DNA of 64,000 nucleotides from Streptomyces sp. NBC_01216 (GTDB taxonomy: Bacteria > Actinomycetota > Actinomycetes > Streptomycetales > Streptomycetaceae): contig NZ_CP108677.1 of assembly GCF_035994945.1 (NCBI RefSeq), positions 2,728,001 to 2,792,000 of the forward strand, read 5' to 3'. Both the position numbers and the translations under genes were made by a program. The notes below the pieces were generated by a model, which worked only from the letters and a program-made list of their open reading frames with translations, searched no databases and was not told the DNA's origin. Shown one piece after another: positions 40,183-49,267 of the stretch. Each line of letters opens with the position of its first letter. Within the stretch, counting starts at the first letter, position 1.

Positions 40183-40596
40183 ATGCCCACGCTGCCCTGG
40201 ACCGTCCCGCAGCAGGCCCGACCAGGAGCACGGGCCCAGGTGATGGCCTCCCGCTTCGAAGTCCGCAGCCTGAAGGACGTGCCCCGCTTCTTCCTCGGCT
40301 CCCTCGCCGCCTGGCGCCAGGTGAAGAAGGCCCCCGGCGCACTCGGCGCCTCGCTGATCGCCCAGCCGCTGAAGCGGACGTTCTACACGCTCTCGGCCTG
40401 GGAGGACCGGGACGCGCTCTACGCCTACGCCCGCGCCGAGCCACACCGCTCGATCATGCGGGATCTCCGATCCACCATGCGCGACTCGACCTTCACCTTC
40501 TGGGAGGTGAAGGTCGAGCAGCTCCCCCTCGGCTGGGACGAGGCCCGGCGACGACTCGCCGTCGAGGCGTCCAAGAAGGCTGGTCAGGGCCGCTGA
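40183..40596 (+). CDS. Small ABM/DUF3291-like dimeric alpha-beta barrel protein
   Basis: A 137-residue cytoplasmic protein. MASRFEVRSLKDVPRFFLGS, KRTFYTLSAWEDRDALYAYA, HRSIMRDLR and FTFWEVKVEQLPLGW fit the ferredoxin-like barrel of antibiotic-biosynthesis monooxygenases and the related DUF3291 family: beta strand, helix, TLSxW strand with acidic turn, then a His-containing helix. A heme- or cofactor-free monooxygenase or small-molecule binder is possible, but the substrate is unknown. GAGAGG lies 8 nt before the ATG. The promoter carries repeated operators, suggesting tight induction. A terminator starts right after the stop. Confidence 0.75.
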   Translation: MPTLPWTVPQQARPGARAQVMASRFEVRSLKDVPRFFLGSLAAWRQVKKAPGALGASLIAQPLKRTFYTLSAWEDRDALYAYARAEPHRSIMRDLRSTMRDSTFTFWEVKVEQLPLGWDEARRRLAVEASKKAGQGR

Positions 40597-40597
40597 G

Positions 40598-40626
40598 CGG
40601 CGAAGGCCGCGGTACGGCCTTCGCCG
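40598..40626 (+). terminator. Terminator of the barrel protein gene
   Basis: A perfect 12-bp stem (CGGCGAAGGCCG at 40598-40609 with 40615-40626) and 5-base loop, starting 1 base after the stop codon. Confidence 0.85.
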
Positions 40627-40769
40627 ACCCGCGCAGAGCCTGTCGTTTGGCTGCGCATCAGGAGCCGCGCCGGGCAACACCGCCATCAGGCCGTATCCGC
40701 CTCCCGGTCGCCGGCACAGGCAACGGGCCACGGTCAACAGGCCATGGTCAAGAGGCGCCCGGCAGGCTC

Positions 40770-41471
40770 TCAGACCAGGCGGCGGGCGGTCGCCCAGCGG
40801 GTCAGTTCGTGCCGGTTGGACAACTGGAGCTTGCGCAGCACCGCCGACACGTGCGACTCGACCGTCTTCACCGAGATGTAGAGCTGCTTCGCGATCTCCT
40901 TGTAGGCGTATCCGCGGGCGATCAGCCGGAGCACCTCCCGCTCGCGCTGGGTGAGCCGGTCCAGGTCCTCGTCCACCGGTGGGGCGTCGGTCGAGGCGAA
41001 GGCGTCCAGCACGAACCCCGCCAGCCGCGGCGAGAACACCGCGTCGCCGTCCTGGACACGGAAGACCGAGTCGACCAGGTCAGTCCCGGTGATCGTCTTG
41101 GTGACGTATCCGCGGGCACCGCCACGGATCACGCCGATGACGTCCTCGGCCGCGTCGGAGACCGACAGCGCGAGGAAGCGGACCGGCCGCTCGGCCGCGA
41201 CCATCAGGTTCGCGCAGCGGCGCAGCACCTCGACTCCGCCCCCTCCCGGCAGGTGCACGTCGAGCAGCACGACCTCGGGGCGGGTCGCGTTGATCACCGC
41301 GACCGCCTGGTCGACGTCGGCGGCCTCACCGACCACCTCGACGCCGGTGACCTCGGTCCTGCCGATCTCTGCCTGGACCCCCGTACGGAACATCCGGTGG
41401 TCGTCTACGAGCACGACCCGTACCCGGCGCCCCGTGCCCTCCCGCGCCGTCGTCCCGGTCTCGTCACTCAT
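40770..41471 (-). CDS. LuxR/NarL-family response regulator (LiaR-like)
   Basis: A 233-residue two-component regulator. The receiver domain (17-140) has the acidic pair VDDHRMF, phospho-acceptor Asp71 (VVLLDVHLP), a Ser switch in LALSVSD and the conserved Lys in YVTKTI. The C-terminal GerE/LuxR helix-turn-helix (167-230) reads LTQREREVLRLIARGYAYKE then SVKTVESHVSAVLRKL. The ATG overlaps the kinase stop (ATGA), so both are coupled. Its stop is embedded in a CTGAGAGCCTGYCGGG sequence. The likely targets are the TCAGGG repeats upstream of the two PspC genes. Confidence 0.93.
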   Translation of the reverse strand: MSDETGTTAREGTGRRVRVVLVDDHRMFRTGVQAEIGRTEVTGVEVVGEAADVDQAVAVINATRPEVVLLDVHLPGGGGVEVLRRCANLMVAAERPVRFLALSVSDAAEDVIGVIRGGARGYVTKTITGTDLVDSVFRVQDGDAVFSPRLAGFVLDAFASTDAPPVDEDLDRLTQREREVLRLIARGYAYKEIAKQLYISVKTVESHVSAVLRKLQLSNRHELTRWATARRLV

Positions 41472-42736
41472 GCGTCCGCCCTCTCCATCTCGAGCTCCAC
41501 TTCGGTGCCTCCGCCCGGCACCGACCGCAGCCGGGCGGAGCCGCCGTTGCGCTGCATCCGCCCGATGATCGATTCTCGTACGCCCATCCGGTCGTCGGGC
41601 ACCATGTCCAGGTCGAAGCCCGGCCCCCGGTCCCGGACGGAGACGAAGACCGTGCGACCCTCCACCTCGGCGTAGACCTGTACCGCCCCTCCCTCGCCAC
41701 CGTACTTGGCGGCGTTGACCATCGCCTCACGCGCGGCCTGCATCTGCGCGCCCAGTTTCTCGTCGAGGGCGCAGTCCCCGACGACCACGACCTCCAGCGG
41801 CACGCCGTGCTTGTCCTCCACCTCGGCGGCGGCCTTCCTGACGGCCTCGGCGAGCGTCTCGGGCTCCTCGCCCTCGTCCTTGCCGGTCCCCTCCGGTCTG
41901 TACAGCCAGTTACGCAGCTCCCGCTCCTGGGCGCGGGCGAGACGGCGCACCTCTCCGGGGGACTCCGCGTTGCGCTGGATCAGGGTGAGGGTGTGCAGCA
42001 CGGAATCGTGGACGTGGGCCGCCACCTCGGCACGCTCCTGGGCGCGGATGCGCATCGTCCGCTCCTCGGAGAGGTCCTGCGACATCCGGACCAGCCAGGG
42101 GCCGGCGAGCAGTGCGATGCCGGTGAGGACGGCGACCGCGGCGGTGAACGCCGTGCCGAGCTGGGCGGCCGACCCGCGCACCACCACGAAGGCGGCCAGC
42201 CCCAGCCCGACGAGGGCGACGCCCGCGAGACCGCGGGCGAGCTGGAGGTTCCGCCGCCGCCTGCCGGAATCGGTCCAGCTGGCTCTGCGGGCGTTGTCCG
42301 CCTGCCGCCAGACGAGTACGACGCCGACCCCGATCAGCAGCGCGGGCCAGACATAGCGGTCGGCCCTCGTGCCGAAATCGATGTTGCCGACGAACACGGC
42401 GGCCCCGATCGCCAGCGCGATCAGTGCGAAGACCTGGCCGCGGTCCGGCTTGCGCAGCCGGCGCCGGCCGTCGGGGGTCGTCTCGAAGACGGGGCGCGGC
42501 GCGGATCGGCCGCCGACTCCGAGCGGGACGACGATCCAGAAGACCGCGTACAGCAGGGCGCCGAGACCGTCCGCGAGGAGGAGCGTCGCGAACAGGGCGC
42601 GGACCCAGACGACGGGCAGACCGAGGTGTCCCGCGAGGCCGCGCGCGACACCACCGAGCCACCGTCCGTCGGCGCTCCGGTAGAGCTTGCGCACGGGCGG
42701 TTCGTCGGTTTCGGTGTCGTGGGCGACGGTCGGCAT
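41468..42736 (-). CDS. PspC-domain sensor histidine kinase (LiaS-like)
   Basis: A 422-residue membrane kinase. An N-terminal PspC domain (about 16-78, KLYRSADGRWLGGVARGLAG) provides the first membrane anchor. Three or four more helices follow (105-210), then a HisKA_3 domain with the phospho-acceptor His243 (RAEVAAHVHDSVLHTL) and an ATPase domain (MVNAAKYGGEG as N box, RDRGPGFD as G box). There is almost no extracytoplasmic loop, so it probably senses membrane state or a partner, as LiaS and DesK-like kinases do. It overlaps the response regulator by ATGA and is divergent from the PspC-LiaF-like gene. Confidence 0.92.
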   Translation of the reverse strand: MPTVAHDTETDEPPVRKLYRSADGRWLGGVARGLAGHLGLPVVWVRALFATLLLADGLGALLYAVFWIVVPLGVGGRSAPRPVFETTPDGRRRLRKPDRGQVFALIALAIGAAVFVGNIDFGTRADRYVWPALLIGVGVVLVWRQADNARRASWTDSGRRRRNLQLARGLAGVALVGLGLAAFVVVRGSAAQLGTAFTAAVAVLTGIALLAGPWLVRMSQDLSEERTMRIRAQERAEVAAHVHDSVLHTLTLIQRNAESPGEVRRLARAQERELRNWLYRPEGTGKDEGEEPETLAEAVRKAAAEVEDKHGVPLEVVVVGDCALDEKLGAQMQAAREAMVNAAKYGGEGGAVQVYAEVEGRTVFVSVRDRGPGFDLDMVPDDRMGVRESIIGRMQRNGGSARLRSVPGGGTEVELEMERADA

Positions 42737-42771
42737 GCACCGATCGTCACACGTGCGCGCGGGCAGGAACA

Positions 42772-42850
42772 TCAGGGGCGGCCCTGAGATCGCCCCCGAG
42801 AAGTCCTCGGGGTGCGGCGCCGCCCGAATATCAGGGTCGGCCCAGGGTCG
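42772..42850. promoter_or_regulatory. TCAGGG half-sites between divergent PspC genes
   Basis: TCAGGG-N4-CCCTGA (42772-42787) is a perfect inverted repeat. TCAGGG recurs at 42831-42836, where CAGGGTCG is directly repeated 11 bases apart (42832-42839 and 42843-42850). These are fitting sites for a NarL-family regulator that autoregulates the module. Confidence 0.5.
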
Positions 42851-42892
42851 CTCCCGGTGCCGCCGCACGTCACGGGACGTCACCATGGAGCC

Positions 42893-44242
42893 ATGACGAG
42901 TTCGACGCCTTCCTCGCACGAGGTCACTCAGCCTGCGGAGGCCCCGTCCCTCGCGTCACTGCGGCGCTCGCAGCGGCACAAGGTCGTGGCCGGGGTCTGC
43001 GGCGGCCTCGGCCGGCATTTCGACCTCGACCCGGTGATCTTCCGGATCGTGATCGGGGTGCTGTCCGTGACCGGCGGCATCGGCCTGATCTTCTACGGCT
43101 TCGCGTGGCTGTGGATACCGCTCGCGGGAGACGAGGAGAACGAAGGCCGCAGGCTGCTGTCCGGCCGGGTCGACGGCGCCTCCCTCGCGGCCGTGCTGAT
43201 GGCTCTGGCCGGCTGCGGCGTCTTCCTGTCGATGCTGAGGAACGGCGGGACGCTGGCGTTCGGGGTGATGCTGTCGATAGCGGTGTGCGGTGCGGCGGCC
43301 TGGTCGAGACAGCGACGTCAGACCGGCGGCGATGTGGAGGGCCGACGGGACGCGGCGGCGACCGCCGCGGCCTCCGAGGCGCCACCGGAGACGAAGGCGC
43401 CGCCGCTGGTGGAGTTCCCGTCCTGGTGGAAGGACCCGATCGTGAAGGACGGCTCGACCGGCAGGATCGCCATCGGCTATCTCTGGGGTCCGCACGGTGT
43501 CACGGAGAACGGAGAGTTCCCCGGTGGCGAGGTGCCGGTGCCCGGCAGCCAGTGGGGCCGGCGGAGCGAGGATCCCTGGCAAGGGCCGGCCATGGCACCG
43601 GCCCGCCCACGGACGCGCTCGATCGGGGGCCTGGTCTTCCTCCTGGCTCTGCTCGCGGGCGGTCTCGGGACGGGCCTGTCGTGGGAGACGCATCCGCTGG
43701 GCACGAGCCTCCAGATCGGTCTCGTCGCCGCGCTGGCGGTCTTCGGCCTGGGGTTGGTGCTCAGCAGCGTCGTCGGCCGGACCGGCTTCGGCACGATCTT
43801 CCTCACCATGGTCACGGCCGCGTTGCTCGCGGCGGCGGTCGCGCTGCCCGAGAGCATCTCCACGGACTGGGCCCGCACCACCTGGAGACCGACGGCCGTC
43901 ACCGCCGTGCAGCCGCGGTACGAACTGGGCACCGGCGCCGGCACGCTCGACCTCTCGGGCCTCGCGGTCCCCACGGGCACGACGGTCACCACCGAGGCGG
44001 AGGTCGGAGCCGGGAAGCTGGAGGTGATCGTCCCGAAGAACGTGACGGTGACGCTGCGGGCGAAGGTCGGACTGGGCGATCTCCGGCTGCCCCAGCAGCC
44101 GCCGGGCGACATCGACATCGCACCGGACCGGGACGTGACCCGGACACTCGCCCCGCCGACGGGTACAGACCCGGCCGGCACCCTTGACCTCTCACTGGAG
44201 GTCGGACTCGGACAGGTGGAGGTCACCCGTGCTGCTTCATGA
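42893..44242 (+). CDS. PspC and LiaF-like domain membrane protein
   Basis: A 449-residue membrane protein. An N-terminal PspC domain (about 22-85, SQRHKVVAGVCGGLGRHFDL) with its membrane helix is followed by two short helices (98-145), a cytoplasmic linker, and three helices (245-325). A C-terminal beta-helix-like domain (345-449) repeats GAGTLDLSGL, VGAGKLEVIVP, VGLGDLRLP and VGLGQVEVT, the pattern of LiaF/DUF2154 proteins. LiaF inhibits the LiaS kinase in Firmicutes. Here the gene is divergent from a LiaS/LiaR-like pair, so the three probably form one envelope-stress switch. Confidence 0.87.
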   Translation: MTSSTPSSHEVTQPAEAPSLASLRRSQRHKVVAGVCGGLGRHFDLDPVIFRIVIGVLSVTGGIGLIFYGFAWLWIPLAGDEENEGRRLLSGRVDGASLAAVLMALAGCGVFLSMLRNGGTLAFGVMLSIAVCGAAAWSRQRRQTGGDVEGRRDAAATAAASEAPPETKAPPLVEFPSWWKDPIVKDGSTGRIAIGYLWGPHGVTENGEFPGGEVPVPGSQWGRRSEDPWQGPAMAPARPRTRSIGGLVFLLALLAGGLGTGLSWETHPLGTSLQIGLVAALAVFGLGLVLSSVVGRTGFGTIFLTMVTAALLAAAVALPESISTDWARTTWRPTAVTAVQPRYELGTGAGTLDLSGLAVPTGTTVTTEAEVGAGKLEVIVPKNVTVTLRAKVGLGDLRLPQQPPGDIDIAPDRDVTRTLAPPTGTDPAGTLDLSLEVGLGQVEVTRAAS

Positions 44243-44489
44243 GTTCCGTCCCGGCCGGCTGATCGCCGGAGTGACCGCGCTCGCGCTCGCCGTCCTCTAC
44301 GCGGGCGACGCGGCGGACGCCTGGGGCACTCCCTGGTACGCCGTGGTCCCCGTGCTCTGCGGAGGTCTGGGCGCCGCCGCCCTCGTCACGTGGGTCGCCT
44401 ATCTGATACGCCGCCGCTCGGCCCGGAACGCGTCGGGCGAGAACACCGAGGCCCCGGCACGCACCAGTGGCGGCCAGGAGGTCGGATAG
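44229..44489 (+). CDS. Small two-helix membrane protein
   Basis: An 86-residue protein starting at a GTG with GGAGG 6 nt upstream; the start lies 14 bases inside the end of the PspC-LiaF-like gene, so it is cotranscribed and coupled. Two membrane helices (LIAGVTALALAVLYAG and AVVPVLCGGLGAAALVTWVAYLI) are followed by a basic, then Gly/Glu-rich tail. No family recognised. It may be an accessory subunit of the envelope-stress module. Confidence 0.75.
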   Translation: MLLHEFRPGRLIAGVTALALAVLYAGDAADAWGTPWYAVVPVLCGGLGAAALVTWVAYLIRRRSARNASGENTEAPARTSGGQEVG

Positions 44490-44617
44490 GCCGGGTCACC
44501 GGAGCGGAGGGCGTCACGGAAGGGGCGGGCGGGGTCGGACTCGGAACGCCCGGCCGAACTCCGCCGAAGCCGGAGAAACGCCGGGCGGGCGGCAATGGCT
44601 GGACGGGCGGACCCCGC

Positions 44618-45166
44618 TCAGTGGGAAGCCGCAGGCGAGGCGGTGGCCCTCCTCCTGTTCGCGATCAGCGCGTCCAGTGACCAGGAGGACGCCCCGGCCA
44701 GCACCAGCGGCAGCCAGGACATCAGATAGGCAAGGTCGTTCCCGTAGTAGTACGGGTCGGTCTGCCAGCTGACGGTGAGCCACAGGCTCAGCGAGATCAG
44801 CGCCCCGCCGAGGGCGGCCAGCCGGGCGAAGAGCCCCAGCAGCATCCCGATGCCGACGGCCACTTCGCCGAGGGCGATGGTGTACCCGAAGCCGACCGGG
44901 TTGTGCAGCGCCAGGTCGACCAGGGCGGGGATGGCGGCGGAGTCCCTTACGCCGCGCATCAGATCGCCGATGGACCCGGTGCCCGAGTCGGCGAGGAAGG
45001 CGGAGTCGGTGAGCTTGTCGATCCCGGCGTAGACGAAGGTGATCCCGAGGAAGAGGCGCAGCGGCAGCAAGGCGTACCGGGAGGCGGTCGCCTTCCATCG
45101 GGCCGGCCTGCCGCCCTCGTCGTCCGACGGGTCGTTCGCCCAGCTGGTGCCTCTGGTGTGTGCCAT
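44618..45166 (-). CDS. DoxX family membrane protein
   Basis: A 182-residue DoxX-type quinone-reductase-like membrane protein with four helices: LPLRLFLGITFVYAGIDKLT, GYTIALGEVAVGIGMLLGLF, LAALGGALISLSLWLTV and YLMSWLPLVLAGASSW. The YAGIDKL motif in the first helix and ALGEVAVGIGMLLG in the second are family hallmarks. DoxX/DoxD-like proteins in actinobacteria associate with thiol redox and oxidative stress. I take the ATG at 45166 (MAHTRGTSW), with GGCAGG 6 nt upstream; the extra in-frame codons to 45190 are unlikely. Its PspC neighbours suggest a membrane-stress context. Confidence 0.87.
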   Translation of the reverse strand: MAHTRGTSWANDPSDDEGGRPARWKATASRYALLPLRLFLGITFVYAGIDKLTDSAFLADSGTGSIGDLMRGVRDSAAIPALVDLALHNPVGFGYTIALGEVAVGIGMLLGLFARLAALGGALISLSLWLTVSWQTDPYYYGNDLAYLMSWLPLVLAGASSWSLDALIANRRRATASPAASH

Positions 45167-45274
45167 GGTCGGCCTGCCTCTCCGCGCCAAATGTCCGCGA
45201 GACCGATTGTCCCCGGACCCCCGTCTTGTGGATACGCGGGGAGAGCATCGGTGGTTCAGACGCGGGCGCCCTGA

Positions 45275-46504
45275 TCAGTCGACCACGTGGATCGCGACGC
45301 GGTTGGTCTCCACCCCGGCGGCCGTCACCACCCACACCTCGACGGGGCCGGGTTCCACGTCGGCCGGGAGCGGGACGGTGAGGGCGGTGTCGGTCGGGTT
45401 GGAGAAGCCGCCGGGCACCGGGACCAGCGGCACATGGGCGTGGACGGCTCCGATCCGTACGACCAGCCGGGTCAGCGGGTCCGGGCCGCCTCCGCCGGGC
45501 GGGACGAAACCCAGGCCCCGGATCTCGATGTCGTCGCCGATGCGGATCGGGGCGTCCAGGTCGCCCGCCTCGCGGGACCGGACCACGGACAGGACGGTGG
45601 GACGGCCGCCCTCGGCGCACTTGGCGGCGAGGTACCAGGCTGCCGAGACGACGAGGAGGAGGACGAGCGTCCAGGGCGCGCCGGGCACCCAGTCGGGTCG
45701 GGTGCCGAGCCGGACACCGCACAGCACCAGGCCGGCGGCGGACACCAGGACGTACTGGACGTCGGCGAGGGCGGCCCGGCCGTCGTCGTCGCACCAGAGG
45801 TCGGCGGCGCGCGGCCGGACGGCCCGGAGCTTCTGGAGACGCCGCCCCACGATCCTGACACGGACGAGCGCCTGGGCGGCGACGGCGACGGCGGCCGTCA
45901 GGGCGAACACGACCAGCAGTCCGACGCCTCTCGCGAGGCCGGGGCCGGTCACGTCGCCACCCGTGACGGGACGCAGGGCGAGGAAGAGCAGTGCGTAGAC
46001 GAGGAAAAGCAGCCATCCGGCCGCCACCGCGCGTGAGGTGGAGAGCCGGTTGTCGTCGCCGGTCAGCGGCGCGAGGAGTCCCCCGCGGGCCCGGTGGGCG
46101 TGCGCGGCGGCGGTGAGCGGGACTGCCAGGAGCAGTGCCGCGACGAGGCCGGCGGTACGCGGACCCGTCCATCCGGTGCCGGTCGCGGTGAGCGCCTGAC
46201 CGAGCAGCAGGGCGAGGACGGCGCCCCCCAGAGCGCCGAAGGTGACGTGCCGCACGCGGCGGAAGGCCACCGCGTCCGCCGCGCGCCGGTGCCCGGCGAC
46301 GGTCCGCGCGGACTGGGCCAGTTCGTCGGAGATCCACTGCCGGGAGGCGACCGGTGAGCAGGCGACGGCGGCGGGCACCCCCTGTCCGGCGGCGAGTTCG
46401 TCGCGCCGGGCGAGGAAGGCGGCGACCGCGCTCCGGTGTCCGGCTCGGCCGCCCTCGGCGCACCGCGCCTGGTCACCGCACGGTCTGGCCTCCTGCACCG
46501 CCAC
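45275..46504 (-). CDS. Multi-pass membrane protein with C-terminal IPT/TIG-like domain
   Basis: A 409-residue protein. The N-terminal about 85 residues are soluble. Six or so helices span about 90-310. The C-terminal 100 residues (APIRIGDDIEIRGLGFVPPG, then LPADVEPGPVEVWVVTAAG) look like an immunoglobulin-like IPT/TIG fold. No catalytic motif is visible and the family is not one I recognise. The GTG at 46504 is chosen because GAGGGAGGG lies 3-4 nt upstream; a TTG at 46525 is inferior. An inverted repeat TCAAC-N5-GTTGA (46522-46536) overlaps the leader. Confidence 0.75.
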   Translation of the reverse strand: MAVQEARPCGDQARCAEGGRAGHRSAVAAFLARRDELAAGQGVPAAVACSPVASRQWISDELAQSARTVAGHRRAADAVAFRRVRHVTFGALGGAVLALLLGQALTATGTGWTGPRTAGLVAALLLAVPLTAAAHAHRARGGLLAPLTGDDNRLSTSRAVAAGWLLFLVYALLFLALRPVTGGDVTGPGLARGVGLLVVFALTAAVAVAAQALVRVRIVGRRLQKLRAVRPRAADLWCDDDGRAALADVQYVLVSAAGLVLCGVRLGTRPDWVPGAPWTLVLLLVVSAAWYLAAKCAEGGRPTVLSVVRSREAGDLDAPIRIGDDIEIRGLGFVPPGGGGPDPLTRLVVRIGAVHAHVPLVPVPGGFSNPTDTALTVPLPADVEPGPVEVWVVTAAGVETNRVAIHVVD

Positions 46505-46521
46505 GGTGCCCTCCCTCTCGG

Positions 46522-46536
46522 TCAACTTGACGTTGA
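46522..46536. promoter_or_regulatory. Inverted repeat before the IPT-like membrane protein
   Basis: TCAAC-N5-GTTGA, 18-32 bases before the GTG start, is a candidate operator or small leader element in an otherwise GC-rich area. Confidence 0.3.
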
Positions 46537-46635
46537 TTCACGGGAATTGTGCCGCACCGGACGGGCCGCCGGAGCACTTCGGGCGCTCTGCGGGAGGGTG
46601 ATCGAAATGTCATCACATTGACGGAAGGGCTTCTC

Positions 46636-47424
46636 CTACGAAAGGAGTTCGGGCTCCGCGCGGCTGATCCGGCGCCACAGGGGCTGGTAGTTGACCCAGG
46701 CGGCCAGGTCCGTGCCGATGTGTTCCCGGGTGGCGAGCGCCTCACGATGGCCGATGCGCACGACCTTGCCCGCGGTCCGGGCGGCGAGCTGCACCCGGGC
46801 GCAGCGTTCCATCGCGATGAACCACCAGGCCGCCGCGTCCACCGAGCCACCGACCGTCAGCAGTCCGTGGTTGCGCAGCACGATCGCCTTGTACGGGCCG
46901 AGGGCGGTGGCGATCCGACGTGCTTCCTCCGCGTCGGGGGTGACACCGGTATAGGCGTCGTAGAGGGCCTGGTCGCGGTAGAAGGCGCAGGCTTCCTGCG
47001 TGATCGGTTCGATCGGCTCGCCGAGCGCGGCGAGGGCCCGCCCGTAGACGGCGTGGCTGTGCGCGACGGCCACGACGTCGGGCCTGGACCGGTGGATCCC
47101 GGCGTGCACGGCGAACGCGGCCTGGTTGACGCGATGGCCGCCGTCAACGACCCTGCCGTCGCCGTCGACCAGGACCAGCCGGCTCGCGGTCAGCTCGGCG
47201 AAGGGAACGCCGAAGGGGTTCACCCAGAAACAGTCGGACAGTTCGGGGTCGCGCGCGGTGATGTGCCCCGAGACGCCCTCCTCGTATCCGAAGCCCGCGA
47301 AGAGGCGCAGTGCGCCCGCGAGCCTCCGCTTGCGGTGGGCGCGCTCCTCCTCGGGGCCCTCGTGCACGGGAGGCAGGGCGAACTGGAGCCGCTCGACGGG
47401 TACGGGGGCCGGTATCTCGCTCAT
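46636..47424 (-). CDS. Class II aldolase/adducin family protein
   Basis: A 262-residue zinc-dependent aldolase-fold protein. GYEEGVSGHITARDPE, the phosphate/substrate loop WVNPFGVPF, the metal-binding AHSHAVYGRAL and RNHGLLTVG are present; these supply the His ligands typical of fuculose-phosphate aldolase relatives. It may cleave a sugar-phosphate or act as an aldolase-like decarboxylase or dehydratase. The substrate cannot be told. The gene stands alone, followed closely by the membrane protein gene on the same strand reading the other side of it. Confidence 0.87.
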   Translation of the reverse strand: MSEIPAPVPVERLQFALPPVHEGPEEERAHRKRRLAGALRLFAGFGYEEGVSGHITARDPELSDCFWVNPFGVPFAELTASRLVLVDGDGRVVDGGHRVNQAAFAVHAGIHRSRPDVVAVAHSHAVYGRALAALGEPIEPITQEACAFYRDQALYDAYTGVTPDAEEARRIATALGPYKAIVLRNHGLLTVGGSVDAAAWWFIAMERCARVQLAARTAGKVVRIGHREALATREHIGTDLAAWVNYQPLWRRISRAEPELLS

Positions 47425-47475
47425 GCGCGGGAAGGTAACGCCGTGCCCCGCAAGTGGCCAGACAGGTCACACGAC

Positions 47476-47510
47476 GAAGCCGCCGCCCCGGCGTGCGGGG
47501 CGGCGGCTTC
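47476..47510 (-). terminator. Terminator of guaA
   Basis: A perfect 14-bp stem (47476-47489 with 47497-47510) and 7-base loop, 18 bases past the guaA stop. Confidence 0.85.
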
Positions 47511-47528
47511 ACCGGCGTCGGGGAGGGG

Positions 47529-49130
47529 TCACTCCCACTCGATGGTGCCCGGAGGCTTGCTCGTCACGTCGAGCACCACGCGGTTCACGTCGGCGACCTC
47601 GTTGGTGATGCGGGTCGAGATCCGCGCGAGCACGTCGTACGGCATGCGGGTCCAGTCCGCAGTCATGGCGTCCTCGGAGGAGACGGGGCGCAGGACGATC
47701 GGGTGGCCGTAGGTGCGGCCGTCGCCCTGGACTCCGACGGAGCGCACATCGGCGAGCAGGACCACCGGGCACTGCCAGATGTCCCGGTCGAGACCGGCGG
47801 CGGTCAGTTCCTCGCGGGCGATGGCGTCGGCCTCGCGCAGCAGGTCCAGACGTTCCCTGGTGACCTCTCCGACGATGCGGATGCCGAGGCCGGGACCGGG
47901 GAACGGCTGGCGCTGGACGATCTCGTCCGGCAGGCCGAGCTCCTGGCCGACCATCCGAACCTCGTCCTTGAACAGCTGTCGCAGCGGCTCGACGAGCTCG
48001 AACTCGAGGTCCTCGGGGAGGCCGCCCACGTTGTGGTGCGACTTGATGTTGGCGGTGCCGGCGCCCCCGCCGGACTCGACGATGTCCGGGTAGAGCGTGC
48101 CCTGGACGAGGAACGCGACGTCCTCGCCGTCGGCGGCACCCTCGGCGACGATCTCGGCCTGGGCCTGCTCGAAGACGCGGATGAACTCGCGGCCGATGAT
48201 CTTCCGCTTCTCCTCGGGGTCGGAGACCCCGGCGAGCGCGGTGAGGAATCGCTCCTGCGCGTCGACGACCTTCAGCTGGACGCCGGTGGCGGCGACGAAG
48301 TCCTTCTCGACCTGCTCGGTCTCGTCCTTGCGCATCAGGCCGTGGTCGACGTACACGCAGGTCAGCTGCGAGCCGATGGCCTTCTGGACGAGCGCGGCGG
48401 CCACGGCGGAGTCGACGCCGCCGGACAGGCCGCAGATGGCGCGCTTGCCACCGACCTGCTCGCGGATGGCGGCGACCTGCTCGTCGATGACGTTGCCGGT
48501 GGTCCAGGTCGGCTCGATGCCGGCACCCCGGTAGAGGAAGTGCTCCAGGATCTGCTGACCGTGCGTCGAGTGCAGCACCTCGGGGTGGTACTGGACGCCG
48601 TACAGCTTCTTCTCGTCGTTCTCGAAGGCCGCGACCGGCACGACGTCGGTGGACGCGGTGACGGCGAAGCCCTCGGGGGCGGCGGAGCAGGCATCGCCGT
48701 GCGACATCCACACCGACTGCTCGGCCGGGGTGCCCTCGAAGAGGGTCGAGCCGGACTTGGAGACGTGCAGCGGGGTGCGGCCGTACTCGCGGGCGCCGGT
48801 GTTGTCGACGGTGCCGCCGAGGGTCGTCGCCATCAGCTGGAAGCCGTAGCACATGCCGAAGACCGGGACACCGGCCTCGAAGAGGGCGCGGTCCAGGCGC
48901 GGGGCGCCTTCCGCGTAGACGGAGGACGGGCCGCCGGAGAGGATGATCGCCTGGGGGTTCTTGGCCAGCATCTCGGCCACCGGCATGGTGGACGGGACGA
49001 TCTCGCTGTATACCCGGGCCTCACGGACACGGCGGGCGATGAGCTGGGCGTACTGGGCGCCGAAGTCGACAACGAGGACTACGTCCGGGTTGGAGACGTC
49101 GGGCGCGGCAGCGGGAGTCGCTGAGGACAC
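47529..49130 (-). CDS. guaA: GMP synthase (glutamine-hydrolysing)
   Basis: Converts XMP to GMP using glutamine and ATP. 533 residues from the GTG at 49130 ([13 protein letters not shown]), which has GGAAGG 8 nt upstream; the frame stays open to 49244 but without family similarity. The glutamine amidotransferase domain has Cys94 (MCYGFQLM) and QYHPEVLH. The ATP-pyrophosphatase has the P-loop [10 protein letters not shown], and the C-terminal dimerisation domain ends [19 protein letters not shown]. It completes purine nucleotide synthesis begun by PurN/PurH in the window. A TAGAAT -10 lies about 50 bases upstream. Confidence 0.98.
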   Translation of the reverse strand: MSSATPAAAPDVSNPDVVLVVDFGAQYAQLIARRVREARVYSEIVPSTMPVAEMLAKNPQAIILSGGPSSVYAEGAPRLDRALFEAGVPVFGMCYGFQLMATTLGGTVDNTGAREYGRTPLHVSKSGSTLFEGTPAEQSVWMSHGDACSAAPEGFAVTASTDVVPVAAFENDEKKLYGVQYHPEVLHSTHGQQILEHFLYRGAGIEPTWTTGNVIDEQVAAIREQVGGKRAICGLSGGVDSAVAAALVQKAIGSQLTCVYVDHGLMRKDETEQVEKDFVAATGVQLKVVDAQERFLTALAGVSDPEEKRKIIGREFIRVFEQAQAEIVAEGAADGEDVAFLVQGTLYPDIVESGGGAGTANIKSHHNVGGLPEDLEFELVEPLRQLFKDEVRMVGQELGLPDEIVQRQPFPGPGLGIRIVGEVTRERLDLLREADAIAREELTAAGLDRDIWQCPVVLLADVRSVGVQGDGRTYGHPIVLRPVSSEDAMTADWTRMPYDVLARISTRITNEVADVNRVVLDVTSKPPGTIEWE

Positions 49131-49180
49131 TACGGCGGCCTTCCGGCGGTAGGAGTTCCCCCGAGGGGGGTTATTTGTCG

Positions 49181-49186
49181 ATTCTA
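49181..49186 (-). promoter_or_regulatory. -10 box of guaA
   Basis: TAGAAT on the minus strand is a near-consensus -10. It implies an untranslated leader of about 44 bases, which contains a small CCCCC-TC-GGGGG hairpin at 49159-49172. Confidence 0.5.
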
Positions 49187-49257
49187 CCGGCGCGCCGGTA
49201 GCGCCTTTCGTCTCACCATCCGAACCCGGTTTGGCGGGCGCCACGGCAGGGGTCCCA

Positions 49258-49263
49258 TACTGT
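49258..49263 (+). promoter_or_regulatory. -10 box of the chorismate mutase leader transcript
   Basis: TACTGT fits TANNNT and ends 4 bases before the leader ATG at 49268, so the transcript probably begins at or near that ATG (leaderless leader peptide). Confidence 0.45.
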
Positions 49264-49267
49264 GCCC

